A stretch of 64,000 bases of DNA from NCBI RefSeq assembly GCF_001431205.1, contig NZ_LGPC01000016.1, positions 656,920-720,919 of the forward strand, in the 5' to 3' direction. A program made the translations under genes and the position numbers. The notes beneath the pieces were generated by a model, which did no database searches, was not told the origin of the DNA, and saw only the letters and a list, made by a program, of their open reading frames with translations. Below, in pieces: positions 1 through 8,640 of this stretch. The DNA comes from Staphylococcus sp. NAM3COL9 (lineage in GTDB: Bacteria > Bacillota > Bacilli > Staphylococcales > Staphylococcaceae). Positions within the stretch are counted from its first letter, which is position 1, and every line of letters begins with the position of its first letter.

Positions 1-153
1 ATAAACTGTACCATCTGGATTTACTGTATTTTACCACCCTACATTGTCTTCTTTTAAATTACCTGAACTACCTAATTCTATATCAGCGACTGCAATAAAG
101 TTAATTTCAGCATTTTTATTACTATCAAATCGATGTAAATGTTTAAACAGTTT
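1..153 (-). pseudogene. Unidentified coding remnant running off the left edge
   Basis: On the minus strand this stretch reads as coding-like sequence (including the run NAEINFIAVADIELGSSG and later NPDGTVY) in the same frame as the preceding HNH gene and directly after its TAA stop. It has no start codon and one internal TAA near position 34-36. The composition is protein-like rather than intergenic. I do not recognise the family. The NPDGTVY run faintly resembles a part of the phosphatase at 2296-4020, but that is not enough to assign it. It is probably the scar of a gene truncated by the arrival of the HNH gene, or simply the window edge of a decayed gene. Confidence 0.35.
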
Positions 154-1344
154 TTAATAAAGTGCTCTAGTAATTAGAAAAGTGGATATTACTGATCTAT
201 TACATGTTTTTCTATACTCCATACATTTTTTTAATTGATCTAAACTAATTGAAATTCCTTGTTTTTTCAAACCCTCACTACGAAGGTTATAAAAATAATC
301 AATCATTTCAATTTTTTTGTCATCTGTAGCAAAATGTATCATTCTATGAGATATAGGATTCAACGAAATTATATTAGACGGTTGATCAATATCATATTCA
401 AATTGCTCTGCATATTCTATCGGTACTAAGTGATGTGCCTCCGTATAATTTTTACCAGTTACATTATTAATAAATGTAGGGAAATTCGTATTAAATTCAC
501 ATTTATAATTAGCATTTTTTAGCGCTATTATTCCCATGTTTTTATCTCTAAGATATTGTTTTACCCCTTGTCTATTTGTGACAAAATCTTTCCTTATTTT
601 AAAATCATCATTTATTTCACTTGGCTTGTGGTTTTCAAAATTAATTGCTTCTTGATATGTCTTTTCTTTTAATTCAATATAACTATCATTTTTCTCAAGT
701 AATAATAACTCAGTATAATCTTTATAATCTCGATTAATTCCAATTAATTCTGAAAATTTCTGATAAACTAATAAAAACTCATTAAGATCATTGATTAACT
801 CGTCATTTGAAGGGAATTCTGCTAAAGGATAATATTTACCTATTATATGGCATGCTTCGTAGCCCCTTGGTATTATAGCCTTAGATTTTAAATTTATATT
901 TGGACTAAAATTCTTTTCATTTAGCTGTAATTCTTCAAATATCAATTGTGACGTAGTTATTGCCTTTTCCAATCCTAATTTAGTGCCATATCTTTCTTTA
1001 TAATAAGTCCATCCCTGATTCAAACTAATGTATACACCCTTCATTTCCGCGTCAAACAAATATACTAAGTAACAGCCTTTTTGAGTTGATTCATGTACGT
1101 TCTTTATGGAAGAAGCAATTTTAAACCACGGTATTTCGGCCCACTTAGTCTGGCCTATTGAACCCTTCATTATTACAGCATCTCTTAATTGTATTCTCTC
1201 CTCACTTTTTATGTAATTTCTTAATTTGTTTTTCAATAAATCACCTAAATAATTATTAGTGAAATTCGAATTGCTATCAGATTCTTTTTTATAATTCATA
1301 AGGATTGTTTTAAATATATTTTCCAAATTTAAATTCAATCGCAT
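154..1344 (-). CDS. MrcB-like N-terminal domain / HNH endonuclease protein
   Basis: Predicted nuclease of 396 aa. Residues about 1-190 resemble the MrcB-type N-terminal (DUF3578) domain, with the typical WAEIPWF and KGCYLVYLFD blocks. Residues about 280-345 form an HNH nuclease module: a Cys at 282, EAHHLVP at 302-308 carrying the paired His, Asn near 327 in NIISLNP, and His at 333 and 337. Proteins with this architecture are modification-dependent or type IV-like restriction enzymes, so a defence role is inferred. No methyltransferase or second restriction subunit lies nearby. The ATG at 1344 is only about 3 nt from its GGGGG ribosome site, and a TTG two codons in (1338) is better spaced. 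The C-terminus directly abuts a coding remnant in the same frame, so its last residues may be non-native. Confidence 0.7.
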   Translation of the reverse strand: MRLNLNLENIFKTILMNYKKESDSNSNFTNNYLGDLLKNKLRNYIKSEERIQLRDAVIMKGSIGQTKWAEIPWFKIASSIKNVHESTQKGCYLVYLFDAEMKGVYISLNQGWTYYKERYGTKLGLEKAITTSQLIFEELQLNEKNFSPNINLKSKAIIPRGYEACHIIGKYYPLAEFPSNDELINDLNEFLLVYQKFSELIGINRDYKDYTELLLLEKNDSYIELKEKTYQEAINFENHKPSEINDDFKIRKDFVTNRQGVKQYLRDKNMGIIALKNANYKCEFNTNFPTFINNVTGKNYTEAHHLVPIEYAEQFEYDIDQPSNIISLNPISHRMIHFATDDKKIEMIDYFYNLRSEGLKKQGISISLDQLKKCMEYRKTCNRSVISTFLITRALY

Positions 1345-1440
1345 TCTCCCCCTATAAGTTTTTATTTAATATATGAAACTTAATACCAACATTATACATT
1401 AAATTTACAAATAGATTTTATATTGTTGATTAAATATAAA

Positions 1441-1474
1441 GGTTGTTAAATTTCAAATTAGAAATCTAACAACC
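1441..1474 (-). terminator. Rho-independent terminator after the lipoprotein gene
   Basis: A 14-bp stem with one mismatch (GGTTGTTAAATTTC against GAAATCTAACAACC) lies 13 nt past the stop of the 1488-2165 gene. On the minus strand it is followed by the T-rich run TTTATATTTA. Confidence 0.7.
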
Positions 1475-1487
1475 CTTATTGGATATA

Positions 1488-2165
1488 TTATTTATATTCT
1501 TCAACTAATTCTTTATAATACTTACTCAACGCTTTGTTTTCTGTTTCTTTAAATTGCTCGTCTGGGCGTAGGTTGGGGTCTTTACCAGTATGATCTTTTG
1601 GTGCGAAGCCTGATGCTAAAGTCACATCTTCTTTACCCTCAAATTGGTATGCGTAGACCTTGCCCTCTTCGGTGAAAATGTATTTTGTCACTGGCTTACT
1701 TAAGTCTGCAACTTCTTTGTAACCCTCTACATTAGAAAGGGCTTCCGCTTCTTTATCAAATCCTGACTCGCCATCTTTAGGTGTGTATACAACAGCACCA
1801 GTCACAGCATGCAAATCGAATGCTTCAGGTCCAGGTTCGCCTGTATTATTAATTTGGATTTCTCCTTTTTCTGTTCCCGCATACCAATCACCATCAGAAA
1901 TACTACTTGTACTAAAATAACGATTGGAGACCGCCTTACCGTCTTCTTTTTTATTTTCAGCTAACCAATCTATCATTTCTTCTTTTATTTTCTTCTGCTC
2001 GTCCTCAGAAATTTGAGTTTTATTTGATGGTTCTTTTTTACTGGACTCTTGTGCTACTGCTTCTTTTCCAGTCGATTTATTTGTCTCAGTTTCTTCATTA
2101 CTACAACCCATAAGTAATGCTGTACAAATGGATACTATTGATAGTACTTTAATATATTGTTCCAT
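1488..2165 (-). CDS. Secreted lipoprotein of unknown function
   Basis: A 225-aa lipoprotein. The N-terminal signal peptide ends in the lipobox LLMGC (Cys21), so the mature protein is predicted to be lipid-anchored on the outer face of the membrane. A charged, low-complexity Glu/Lys/Ser linker (about 22-60) precedes a globular domain (about 60-225) containing DGDWYAGTEKGEIQ and DLHAVTGAVVYT blocks. I recognise no named family and no catalytic motif. The start is supported by AGGAGA seven or so bases upstream. The gene has its own terminator and lies downstream of the phosphatase terminator, so it is probably monocistronic. Staphylococci carry many such species-specific lipoproteins, and no function is assigned. 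Confidence 0.75.
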   Translation of the reverse strand: MEQYIKVLSIVSICTALLMGCSNEETETNKSTGKEAVAQESSKKEPSNKTQISEDEQKKIKEEMIDWLAENKKEDGKAVSNRYFSTSSISDGDWYAGTEKGEIQINNTGEPGPEAFDLHAVTGAVVYTPKDGESGFDKEAEALSNVEGYKEVADLSKPVTKYIFTEEGKVYAYQFEGKEDVTLASGFAPKDHTGKDPNLRPDEQFKETENKALSKYYKELVEEYK

Positions 2166-2191
2166 AAAACAAAGTCTCCTTTTTCAAAGGA

Positions 2192-2242
2192 AAACCGATA
2201 TACCTAAGCTATAAAGTGAATTACAGCTTAGGTATCGGTTTT
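2192..2242 (-). terminator. Terminator of the phosphatase gene
   Basis: Long stem AAAACCGAT-TACCTAAGCT / AGCTTAGGTATCGGTTTT with a 13-nt loop and a two-base bulge. On the minus strand it ends in GGTTTTCCTTT. It lies directly after the second (natural) stop of the phosphatase frame at 2251. Confidence 0.75.
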
Positions 2243-2295
2243 AATTATATTTAATCTTTTTGAATACCAAATTCATCTACTAATTCTACGCTACG

Positions 2296-4020
2296 TTATT
2301 CACCTTTACTGATGTCACCGCGTAATTGATAAATTTTAACTTTCAATTGATCGCCTTCTACTTCGTATACTGAGAAGTTTTGATCTGATGAGTCTCTGTT
2401 ATTTTCATGTTTATCTTTAAATGCATCTGTTTCTTGTGGTTGTTCACCTAGTTTGAATAGACTATTGTAATGATCTAAATCTTTCTGAGTTAACCAGCTT
2501 AATTCTGGTCTAACCTTTTTAATGTGCTCTAATGAACGGTCATAAATACTGTCATATTCTTTCGTACCGCCAGTGTTAGGTAATACATAAACTGAACCAT
2601 CTGGATCATCATAATATTTTACACCATCTTCGCCAACGAATTGATCTGTATCTTCTTTCTTCGCGTTCACAAAGCTATTTTTCGTAGATGTGTGTTCTAG
2701 TGGATGTGTACGTGATAACACATGGTCGTGACCTTGTAATACTAAGTCAACGTCAAGATCATCAATTTCTTTTGTTAATTCGTCTCTTACTTTCTTCACA
2801 TCTTCATCTGAAAGTGCATGATATGATTTAGAATACATTGGTTTGTGTAAGTTTAAAACAACCCATTTTGCCCCATTGTCTCGCGCCTGTTTAATATCTT
2901 TCTTAATCCATTCCATCTGTTCATCACCGATGGCTTTTTCATCTGGATTATCTTTTGATTTCTTATTGTCGTTTGTATTCGCTACTACCATGTGTGCTCC
3001 ATTATAATCAAATGAATAGTACGAACCGCCATTAACCGAGTCATTTTCTTTTGGTACGTTCATGTGTTCATTGAATTTATTCAATAATTTTTCGTCTTCT
3101 TCATTTAATGCATACTCATCATGGTTACCTGGTGCTGAGGCAACTGGTAACGACATAAATGATGGTCTAGATTGTTTATATAAATCTTTCCATTCATCTT
3201 CAACTTCAGCAGTTTCTACAAAATCCCCTGTATGAAGTGCGAAGTTAGGATTGCCTGCTGTTTGAATTGCATTTTTCAATGTATCAGCACCAAATGCTGC
3301 TTCATTTCTTACGTTCTCATTCCAAAAAGCATTTTGCGTATCTGTGTATTGCACAAAGCTAAATGGATCGCCTTTATCACCGGAAGTCTTGAACTTACCT
3401 ATTTCACTTTGCTTCCCACTTTCACTACCCACTTTATAGTAATATTGTGTATTCGGTTTTAAATCTTTAGCTTGTGCTTTGTATGTATATTCTTTTTCTT
3501 TGATTAAATCTGTCTTACCATGCTTGTCGCCGCTCGTCCATTCAGGGCCACCTGCATTTTCGTCAGTATAATAACCATTTACTTTAGGTTCGCCATTTTT
3601 TTCAATAGGTTCACCTTCATCATCTTTGGCTACATCTTTATAAATGATATTGCCATCTTTATCTCGTTCAAGATACTTAGAATCTACTTTTTTAGGTTTA
3701 GCATCAAATGATTTTGCATCTGTAAAATCTTTAGATTCTGAAACCCACACTTTAGCATCTTTGAACTTATCTGTGGTATACCAACTAAAACCCATTTCTG
3801 TTTTAGTGTCACCTTTAAAATTTGTAATTACACGGTTAGGATTGTTGTTCTCTGGAACCTCAGCTACTTTAGGTTTTTTATCCAGTAATTCAATATCACC
3901 CTTTTTTTCGCCTTCAGTTGTACTACCTGAGCCGCTTGCTTCAGCTGTTGAAACTGTAGTAAATACTAAAGATAGACTTATTAAAGTACTTACAGCAATA
4001 GAACGATACTTATATGCCAT
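2296..4020 (-). CDS. Secreted purple-acid-phosphatase-like metallophosphoesterase, C-terminally truncated by a stop
   Basis: Exported phosphomonoesterase of about 574 aa. A signal peptide (MAYKYRSIAVSTLISLSLVF, then cleavage after about AEA) leads into a fibronectin-III-like purple acid phosphatase N-domain (about 65-215) and a calcineurin-like metallophosphoesterase domain. The metal-ligand motifs are visible: HTGDFVE, PGNHDEY, NLHKPMYS and QGHDHVLSR. The likely role is release of phosphate outside the cell. The start is the ATG at 4020 with GGGGG eight bases upstream; an in-frame TTG at 4035 lies within that ribosome site. The coding frame continues past the TAA at 2296-2298 for 14 more codons (RSVELVDEFGIQKD) to a second TAA at 2251, so the stop looks like a late nonsense mutation. 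The catalytic core is intact and activity may survive. Confidence 0.85.
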   Translation of the reverse strand: MAYKYRSIAVSTLISLSLVFTTVSTAEASGSGSTTEGEKKGDIELLDKKPKVAEVPENNNPNRVITNFKGDTKTEMGFSWYTTDKFKDAKVWVSESKDFTDAKSFDAKPKKVDSKYLERDKDGNIIYKDVAKDDEGEPIEKNGEPKVNGYYTDENAGGPEWTSGDKHGKTDLIKEKEYTYKAQAKDLKPNTQYYYKVGSESGKQSEIGKFKTSGDKGDPFSFVQYTDTQNAFWNENVRNEAAFGADTLKNAIQTAGNPNFALHTGDFVETAEVEDEWKDLYKQSRPSFMSLPVASAPGNHDEYALNEEDEKLLNKFNEHMNVPKENDSVNGGSYYSFDYNGAHMVVANTNDNKKSKDNPDEKAIGDEQMEWIKKDIKQARDNGAKWVVLNLHKPMYSKSYHALSDEDVKKVRDELTKEIDDLDVDLVLQGHDHVLSRTHPLEHTSTKNSFVNAKKEDTDQFVGEDGVKYYDDPDGSVYVLPNTGGTKEYDSIYDRSLEHIKKVRPELSWLTQKDLDHYNSLFKLGEQPQETDAFKDKHENNRDSSDQNFSVYEVEGDQLKVKIYQLRGDISKGE

Positions 4021-4061
4021 CACACGTACCCCCAATAGGAATTTTTAATGTTTCATTCACT

Positions 4062-4093
4062 ATTCTAGCAATGTAGTATTAATTTAAAGTTAA
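4062..4093 (-). promoter_or_regulatory. Candidate promoter of the phosphatase, with Pho-box-like hexamers
   Basis: On the minus strand, TTAACT (4093-4088), 5 nt, TTAATA (4082-4077) and then a TAGAAT -10 (4067-4062) stand about 45 bp ahead of the start codon. TTAACA-like hexamers at 11-bp spacing are the signature of PhoP sites in Firmicutes. Only two repeats are in phase here, so this is suggestive only. Confidence 0.35.
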
Positions 4094-4169
4094 TGCTATA
4101 TGGAGTTTGTAAATTTCAAATTACTATCTGAAATCATTAAAATATAATATGAAATATTTTTAATATTAT

Positions 4170-5549
4170 TTAATTTTCCGGATAAATATTTTGGATTGCT
4201 GTATATAATGCGTCAGAAAAATCATACATGGTAGCTGTCCAATTGTCAGTATTTGTTCTAGAATCAGCACTCAGATCTCCATTTTTGAAAAATGCTTTTC
4301 TTAAAGCGCTCGTTAATTCGAGTTGAATGCCTGTGCTATCCTCTTCACTATTTATAAAATTGTTGTCACTTAGCCCTCCTATATTGTCTGGAGGCGTTTC
4401 TACCACAAAACCGTATCTTTCAAGTTGATTTTGAATTTCATCTTTTAATGTAGATTTTAATCCGCCTAAATAAACGATTGCTTCATCACCTTTAGCACCA
4501 TGAATTGCAATTGTTGCTTTACGATCTTGAATCATATGATTTAATGTTGGATCATCATAACGTGTGGAAGTAACGTGTAATTGTGAATTATTAGATGGTC
4601 GAATACCTTCAAAAGAGAAGTAGTCGTAATCAGCTTCATTAGCTAATAATTTTGTTAACTCTGAAGTACCTTGTTCTATACCACCACCATGGGGCGCTAC
4701 CACAAGCACTTCACTGCCATTATCTTTAGTCTCTTTTTTCCAATCTACATTTTCTATTGTGTCATTTTCCAATTGGGTCATTGAATTATAATAGTCAGTA
4801 GTGTTTGCTTCAACTGCTACATTACTAGAATATTTAACTTCGTTTGTTAATGATTCCGATGTATTATTTGTTGTATTAGATTGGTTTGTTGACGATGTTA
4901 CGGTGTTGGGTGTAGTTGTATTTGTTCTCGTAGATGCTGACTCAGTTGATGGAGCAGATGATATGGGCGCGCTTCCCGTTTTAATTGCTGTTGAATTTTG
5001 AGTTGGTGATGCTGCTGTAGCAGTTTGGTTTCTTGTTTCTATTTTTGTTTGGGCAGTTGATGCTGACGGTTCAGATTTTGGGGTTACAATTTCTGTGCTT
5101 GATTGAGATTGTTTTATCGGTTTGGGCGGTATTTTAGTTTTTGATGTCATGGGAGCATTTGTAGTTTTAAAATTAAATGTGTCCTCTGTTTTTTTCGTAG
5201 TTTTTTCATCATAAACTACGCCGCTCATTGTATGTTGATTAGATGTAGATGGTAATTTTTTTGTAGTCTCTTTGGGTTGTTCTGTTGAGGTTTCGATTCC
5301 TGTTAGGTTTTCAACCTTAGTTGAGTTTTCGATTTCAGTTTGTTTTTTGTTACTTGTTGGGTTACTAGCCTCTGTTGGTTGTTCGATTCCTCCTTGCATT
5401 GCTGTAGGCTGAATTAAGCTCTCCGTTGATTTACTCGCATATGCCTGTTCATTTTTTAAAGTGATTACGCTTAAAGTTATTGCTGCAGTTACAATTCCAA
5501 AAGTCACTTTACTTACTGAAAAGTTACGAAACCTAAAAATATTGTTCAT
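4170..5549 (-). CDS. Secreted poly-gamma-glutamate hydrolase-family protein with Ser/Thr-rich linker
   Basis: A 459-aa exported protein. The signal region has a YSIRK-like FSVSKVTFGIVTAAITLS stretch (11-28) and an AYA cleavage site near 38. Residues 40-260 are a long Ser/Thr/Asn/Gln-rich, mucin-like linker. Residues about 270-459 match the PghP/phage-type poly-gamma-glutamate hydrolase fold (PF05908 family): VVAPHGGGIEQGTSEL (His287, Glu292) and IAIHGAKGDE supply the expected zinc ligands and active-site region, and a QLELTSALR block follows. The predicted activity is cleavage of gamma-linked polyglutamate, a capsule polymer made by some staphylococci, Bacillus and others. There is no LPXTG anchor, so the protein is probably released or held non-covalently. 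It has its own transcript and faces the disrupted nuclease gene. Confidence 0.75.
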   Translation of the reverse strand: MNNIFRFRNFSVSKVTFGIVTAAITLSVITLKNEQAYASKSTESLIQPTAMQGGIEQPTEASNPTSNKKQTEIENSTKVENLTGIETSTEQPKETTKKLPSTSNQHTMSGVVYDEKTTKKTEDTFNFKTTNAPMTSKTKIPPKPIKQSQSSTEIVTPKSEPSASTAQTKIETRNQTATAASPTQNSTAIKTGSAPISSAPSTESASTRTNTTTPNTVTSSTNQSNTTNNTSESLTNEVKYSSNVAVEANTTDYYNSMTQLENDTIENVDWKKETKDNGSEVLVVAPHGGGIEQGTSELTKLLANEADYDYFSFEGIRPSNNSQLHVTSTRYDDPTLNHMIQDRKATIAIHGAKGDEAIVYLGGLKSTLKDEIQNQLERYGFVVETPPDNIGGLSDNNFINSEEDSTGIQLELTSALRKAFFKNGDLSADSRTNTDNWTATMYDFSDALYTAIQNIYPEN

Positions 5550-5848
5550 GTGTATTCCCCTTAATAAATATTTATTTTAGTATAATGATAACCAACAATT
5601 CTATAAAAGCAAAGTTTTATTATATACTATGCAACATTTATATTTAACATCATAATTTAAAAAATAAATATATATTGTCAACCCCACAATATTGGTATGT
5701 GTCTGTATTATTTCGTCTTTCTCTCAACATCTAACCCAATCGTGAATTATGGTTTTTCTTTTTTTAAATAAGTACTCACCATTGCAAATACAACTTAATC
5801 ATCACTATTATTTTCCACTACTATAATTAAAACTAAACTTAATATTAA

Positions 5849-5897
5849 TTTACCCTATCTTAACAGTCCCTTTGAATTCGCTTTGTTACAATATAAT
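5849..5897 (+). promoter_or_regulatory. Promoter of the secreted nuclease with four 11-bp-spaced Pho-box-like repeats
   Basis: TTTACC (5849), TTAACA (5860), TTTGAA (5871) and TTTGTT (5882) recur at exactly 11-bp intervals, directly followed by a TATAAT -10 at 5892-5897. There is no good -35 at 17 bp. Tandem TTAACA-like hexamers with 5-bp gaps just upstream of a -10 are how PhoP-activated promoters look in Bacillus. The rest of 5550-5848 is AT-rich spacer shared with the divergent hydrolase gene, in which I see nothing definite. Confidence 0.5.
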
Positions 5898-5925
5898 TAA
5901 AGTTGAACTTTAAAGGGGAATGGTT

Positions 5926-7828
5926 TTGAATAAATTAACTTGGTCATTTATCACATCTATGGCATTAGCAACTACTGTCATAGTACCTAGCACGATTCAC
6001 GCAACAACGACAGAGAAAGATGAAAGATGCGCAAGATACTAAAGAAGCTTCCACAAAAGGGATAGAGATTCACGATATCCAAGGTAAAGGTCATCAATCA
6101 CCTTACGATGATAAAAAAGTAAATAACATAGAAGGCATTGTTACATATCAATATGAATTAAATGGTGGCAAGTACTTACATATTGAAACACCTGACGATA
6201 AGAAAGATAATAATTCAAATACATCTGAAGGACTTATCATTTATATGGGTAATCAAAACTATGACGCACAAAAAGGTGACTTAGTTAACGTCACAGGCAC
6301 TGTCGATGAATATTATATTGACGGTTATGGTGATAAACAAGAAACCGACTTATCAGTAACTCAAATTAATGCGCGTGACGATAAAGGTGGCAACGTGTCT
6401 ATTGAAGAAAGTGACCAAAAATTGCCCGGGCCGTTTGTGATTGATAAAGTACCAAGCAAGATTTCTGCAAATGATGATTTTCAGACCTTTGATCGCGAGC
6501 AATACGCAATTGACTACTGGGAGTCACTAGAGGGCATGCGTGTTGAAGTTGGCGATGTCAGAAGTGTTGGCCCGCAAGAACACGGAGACATTTTCACTGC
6601 CTTAGATGATCAACCTGCTGAAATGGACAATGGCGGTGTACGTTTAAAAGAAAATGATCAACATGGTGAACGTATTCCTTTTAAAATGTATGATAATAAT
6701 AAAGCACGTGATTTTGATGTAGCAACAGGCGATAAATTTAAAGGTCCAATTATTGGTCATGTGAATTACGGATTTCAAAACTACAAATTAAATGTAGATT
6801 TAGATGACATGAAACAAGCACACGTCGAGGGTGATACTGAGCCACAACCAACTTCCATTGAACCGAGTAATCAAAAGCTAAATGTTGCATCTTACAATTT
6901 AGAAAATTTCTCTAACAATTCATCATCTACAACAGAAAATAAAGCGGATAAAATTGCGAATGGTATCACAGAACACATGAAGAATCCTGATATTATCGGT
7001 GTGACTGAAGTACAAGATAATGACGGGCCAAAAGAAGGCGGGCCAGAAGCTAATCAATCTTATGAACGTTTAATTAAAGATATTGAAGAAGCTGGCGGAC
7101 CAAAGTATAAATATTTAAATATCGATCCTTCAATGAATGAAGACGGCGGCCAGCCTGATGCGAATATCCGTGTCGGTTTCTTATATAATCCTAAACGTGT
7201 GCAGTTTGATAAGTCTATTGAATCTGGAGATGCGAACACAGCCGTCTCATATAAAGATGGCGACTTAACATTAAATCCAGGTCGCATTGACCCAAATAAT
7301 CCAGCCTTTGGTGATTCAAGAAAACCATTGGCTGCTCAATTTAAATTCCATGGCGAACAAGTCATCGTATTAGCGAATCATTGGAATTCTAAAAATGGTG
7401 ATACACCAATATTTGGTAGTCAACAACCTCCTGTATTAGAAAGTGAAAATCAGCGTGTTGAAATTGCGAAATCAGTCGGACGCTTTGTAGAACAAGTCCA
7501 AAAAGACAACCCTAATGCAAATATCGTATCCGTTGGCGATTACAATGATTTCCAATGGTCAAAACCGTTAAAAACATTTGAAAGCTTTAATATGAGCAAT
7601 ATGATTTATGATTTGCCTGAAAGCGAACGTTATTCATATAACTATCAGGGTAATTCACAAGCACTGGATCATATATTCATTTCAAATAACTTGAAAAACT
7701 ATACAGAAGTGGATCCAATTCATGTAAACAGTGATTTCACTGCTATGTCAGGTCGTGCGAGTGACCATGATCCACTGTTAGCTCAAATAGATGTAAAACA
7801 AGCCAGTAAAAATGAAAAAACTAAATAG
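5926..7828 (+). pseudogene. Secreted endonuclease/exonuclease/phosphatase-family protein, frameshifted after the signal peptide
   Basis: The gene begins with TTG at 5926 (ribosome site AAAGGGG), encoding signal peptide MNKLTWSFITSMALATTV...IHA. That frame stops at 6040. The body resumes in the next frame at 6020 and runs 602 aa to 7828. Removing one A from the AAA at 6023-6025 joins them (…TEKDEDAQDTKEAS). The body has an OB-like N-domain (KVNNIEGIVTYQYELNGG) and a C-terminal EEP nuclease domain with VASYNLENFS, VTEVQD, LANHWNSKNGD, VGDYNDFQW and ASDHDPLLA, covering the Asn, Glu, His and Asp catalytic residues. Intact relatives degrade extracellular DNA or other phosphodiesters. As written, the enzyme could not be exported. 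A sequencing error in the A-run is the alternative. Confidence 0.8.
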
Positions 7829-7835
7829 GCACAAA

Positions 7836-7872
7836 AAAGCAGTCACAAATTAAATGATTTGTGACTGCTTTA
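7836..7872 (+). terminator. Terminator of the secreted nuclease
   Basis: Perfect 15-bp stem AAAGCAGTCACAAAT / ATTTGTGACTGCTTT eight bases after the stop codon, preceded by an A-run. It could act in both directions. Confidence 0.85.
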
Positions 7873-8031
7873 AAATTTATCTATACTTGCCAGATTTTGA
7901 AAAGTGCGAACACCCTAGGGGTAGTTTGAGGATGTAAACTATAAGATGGGTGACTCGGCACATTCAATATCATAATTTTAAAAAATAACAGTGGATTGGA
8001 TTCCTACCGTATTCGAAAATGTTATATTGCA

Positions 8032-8220
8032 TTAATGCGACAGACTTTTAACAAAGTTACTACTTTTATACGCTTCTGTTAAAAGCTGTCCGTCGTTTGA
8101 TACATAAAAATATTTTTCATCAAGTGTAGACACCTCTGTCGGGAAAAGCCAATACAGCTTACCTTTTTCAAAGGATTTGTCTTGTTTGATACATAAATAT
8201 CTACATTCTGATATGCTCAT
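8032..8220 (-). CDS. Small hypothetical protein
   Basis: A 62-aa protein starting MSISECRYLCIKQDKSFEKG. The ATG at 8220 is preferred because GAGG stands nine bases upstream; the ATG five codons earlier contains that ribosome site. The sequence has a compact beta-rich look (KLYWLFPTEV, KYFYVSNDG), with two Cys near the start, no signal peptide and no membrane segment. I do not recognise the family. It follows the 124-aa gene on the same strand by about 40 nt and could be the last gene of the thioesterase transcript. Confidence 0.5.
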   Translation of the reverse strand: MSISECRYLCIKQDKSFEKGKLYWLFPTEVSTLDEKYFYVSNDGQLLTEAYKSSNFVKSLSH

Positions 8221-8259
8221 TGATTGCTGCCTCATTTCAAGATAGAAGTAGCCATGTCA

Positions 8260-8634
8260 TTATTTAATAATCGTGTTATTAAATACAAAACTTGGTTCTG
8301 CACCTAAAACGATAAGGAATATTTGTGAATAAGCTACAAATTGGAATTTTAATATCATTTCATTTACATATTCGAATTCATGATTTAGTTTAACTTTTTC
8401 AACTTCTTGTTCATATAACTCCAAAACAGAATCTCTAATTAAAATAGGTCTGTTGTTTTGAATAACTTCATTGTTGTTTGAAAACATGAGTAGTCCTAAA
8501 TATTTATAATGAATACTTAGTTGTCTTGTTAAACTTGCTATATATTCTAATTGCTCATATAAGCCAGGAGCTTCTTCTCTCAAAGCTTTTAAATCTAATT
8601 TGAATTGTGTTAGTTCATCCATTTCATTTACCAT
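8260..8634 (-). CDS. Hypothetical protein co-transcribed with acyl-CoA thioesterase
   Basis: A 124-aa, mostly helical, soluble protein with heptad-like LKALREEAPGLYEQLEYIASL (about 15-35) and a hydrophobic C-terminal half (FVAYSQIFLIVLGAEPSFVF, about 98-117). I recognise no family. Its start lies six bases after the thioesterase stop, and its ribosome site GAGAAGTGA overlaps the end of that gene, so the two are certainly on one transcript and probably translationally coupled. A role tied to acyl-CoA metabolism is only inferred from this. Confidence 0.65.
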   Translation of the reverse strand: MVNEMDELTQFKLDLKALREEAPGLYEQLEYIASLTRQLSIHYKYLGLLMFSNNNEVIQNNRPILIRDSVLELYEQEVEKVKLNHEFEYVNEMILKFQFVAYSQIFLIVLGAEPSFVFNNTIIK

Positions 8635-8640
8635 TTTTAA

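Noticed and set aside
4021..4035. TTG start five codons upstream for the phosphatase
   Set aside because: It overlaps the GGGGG ribosome site that serves the ATG at 4020, and would spoil the signal peptide.
3232..4048. Several long plus-strand frames opposite the phosphatase gene
   Set aside because: They have no ribosome sites and their compositions are those of antisense shadows. The minus-strand gene has full domain support.
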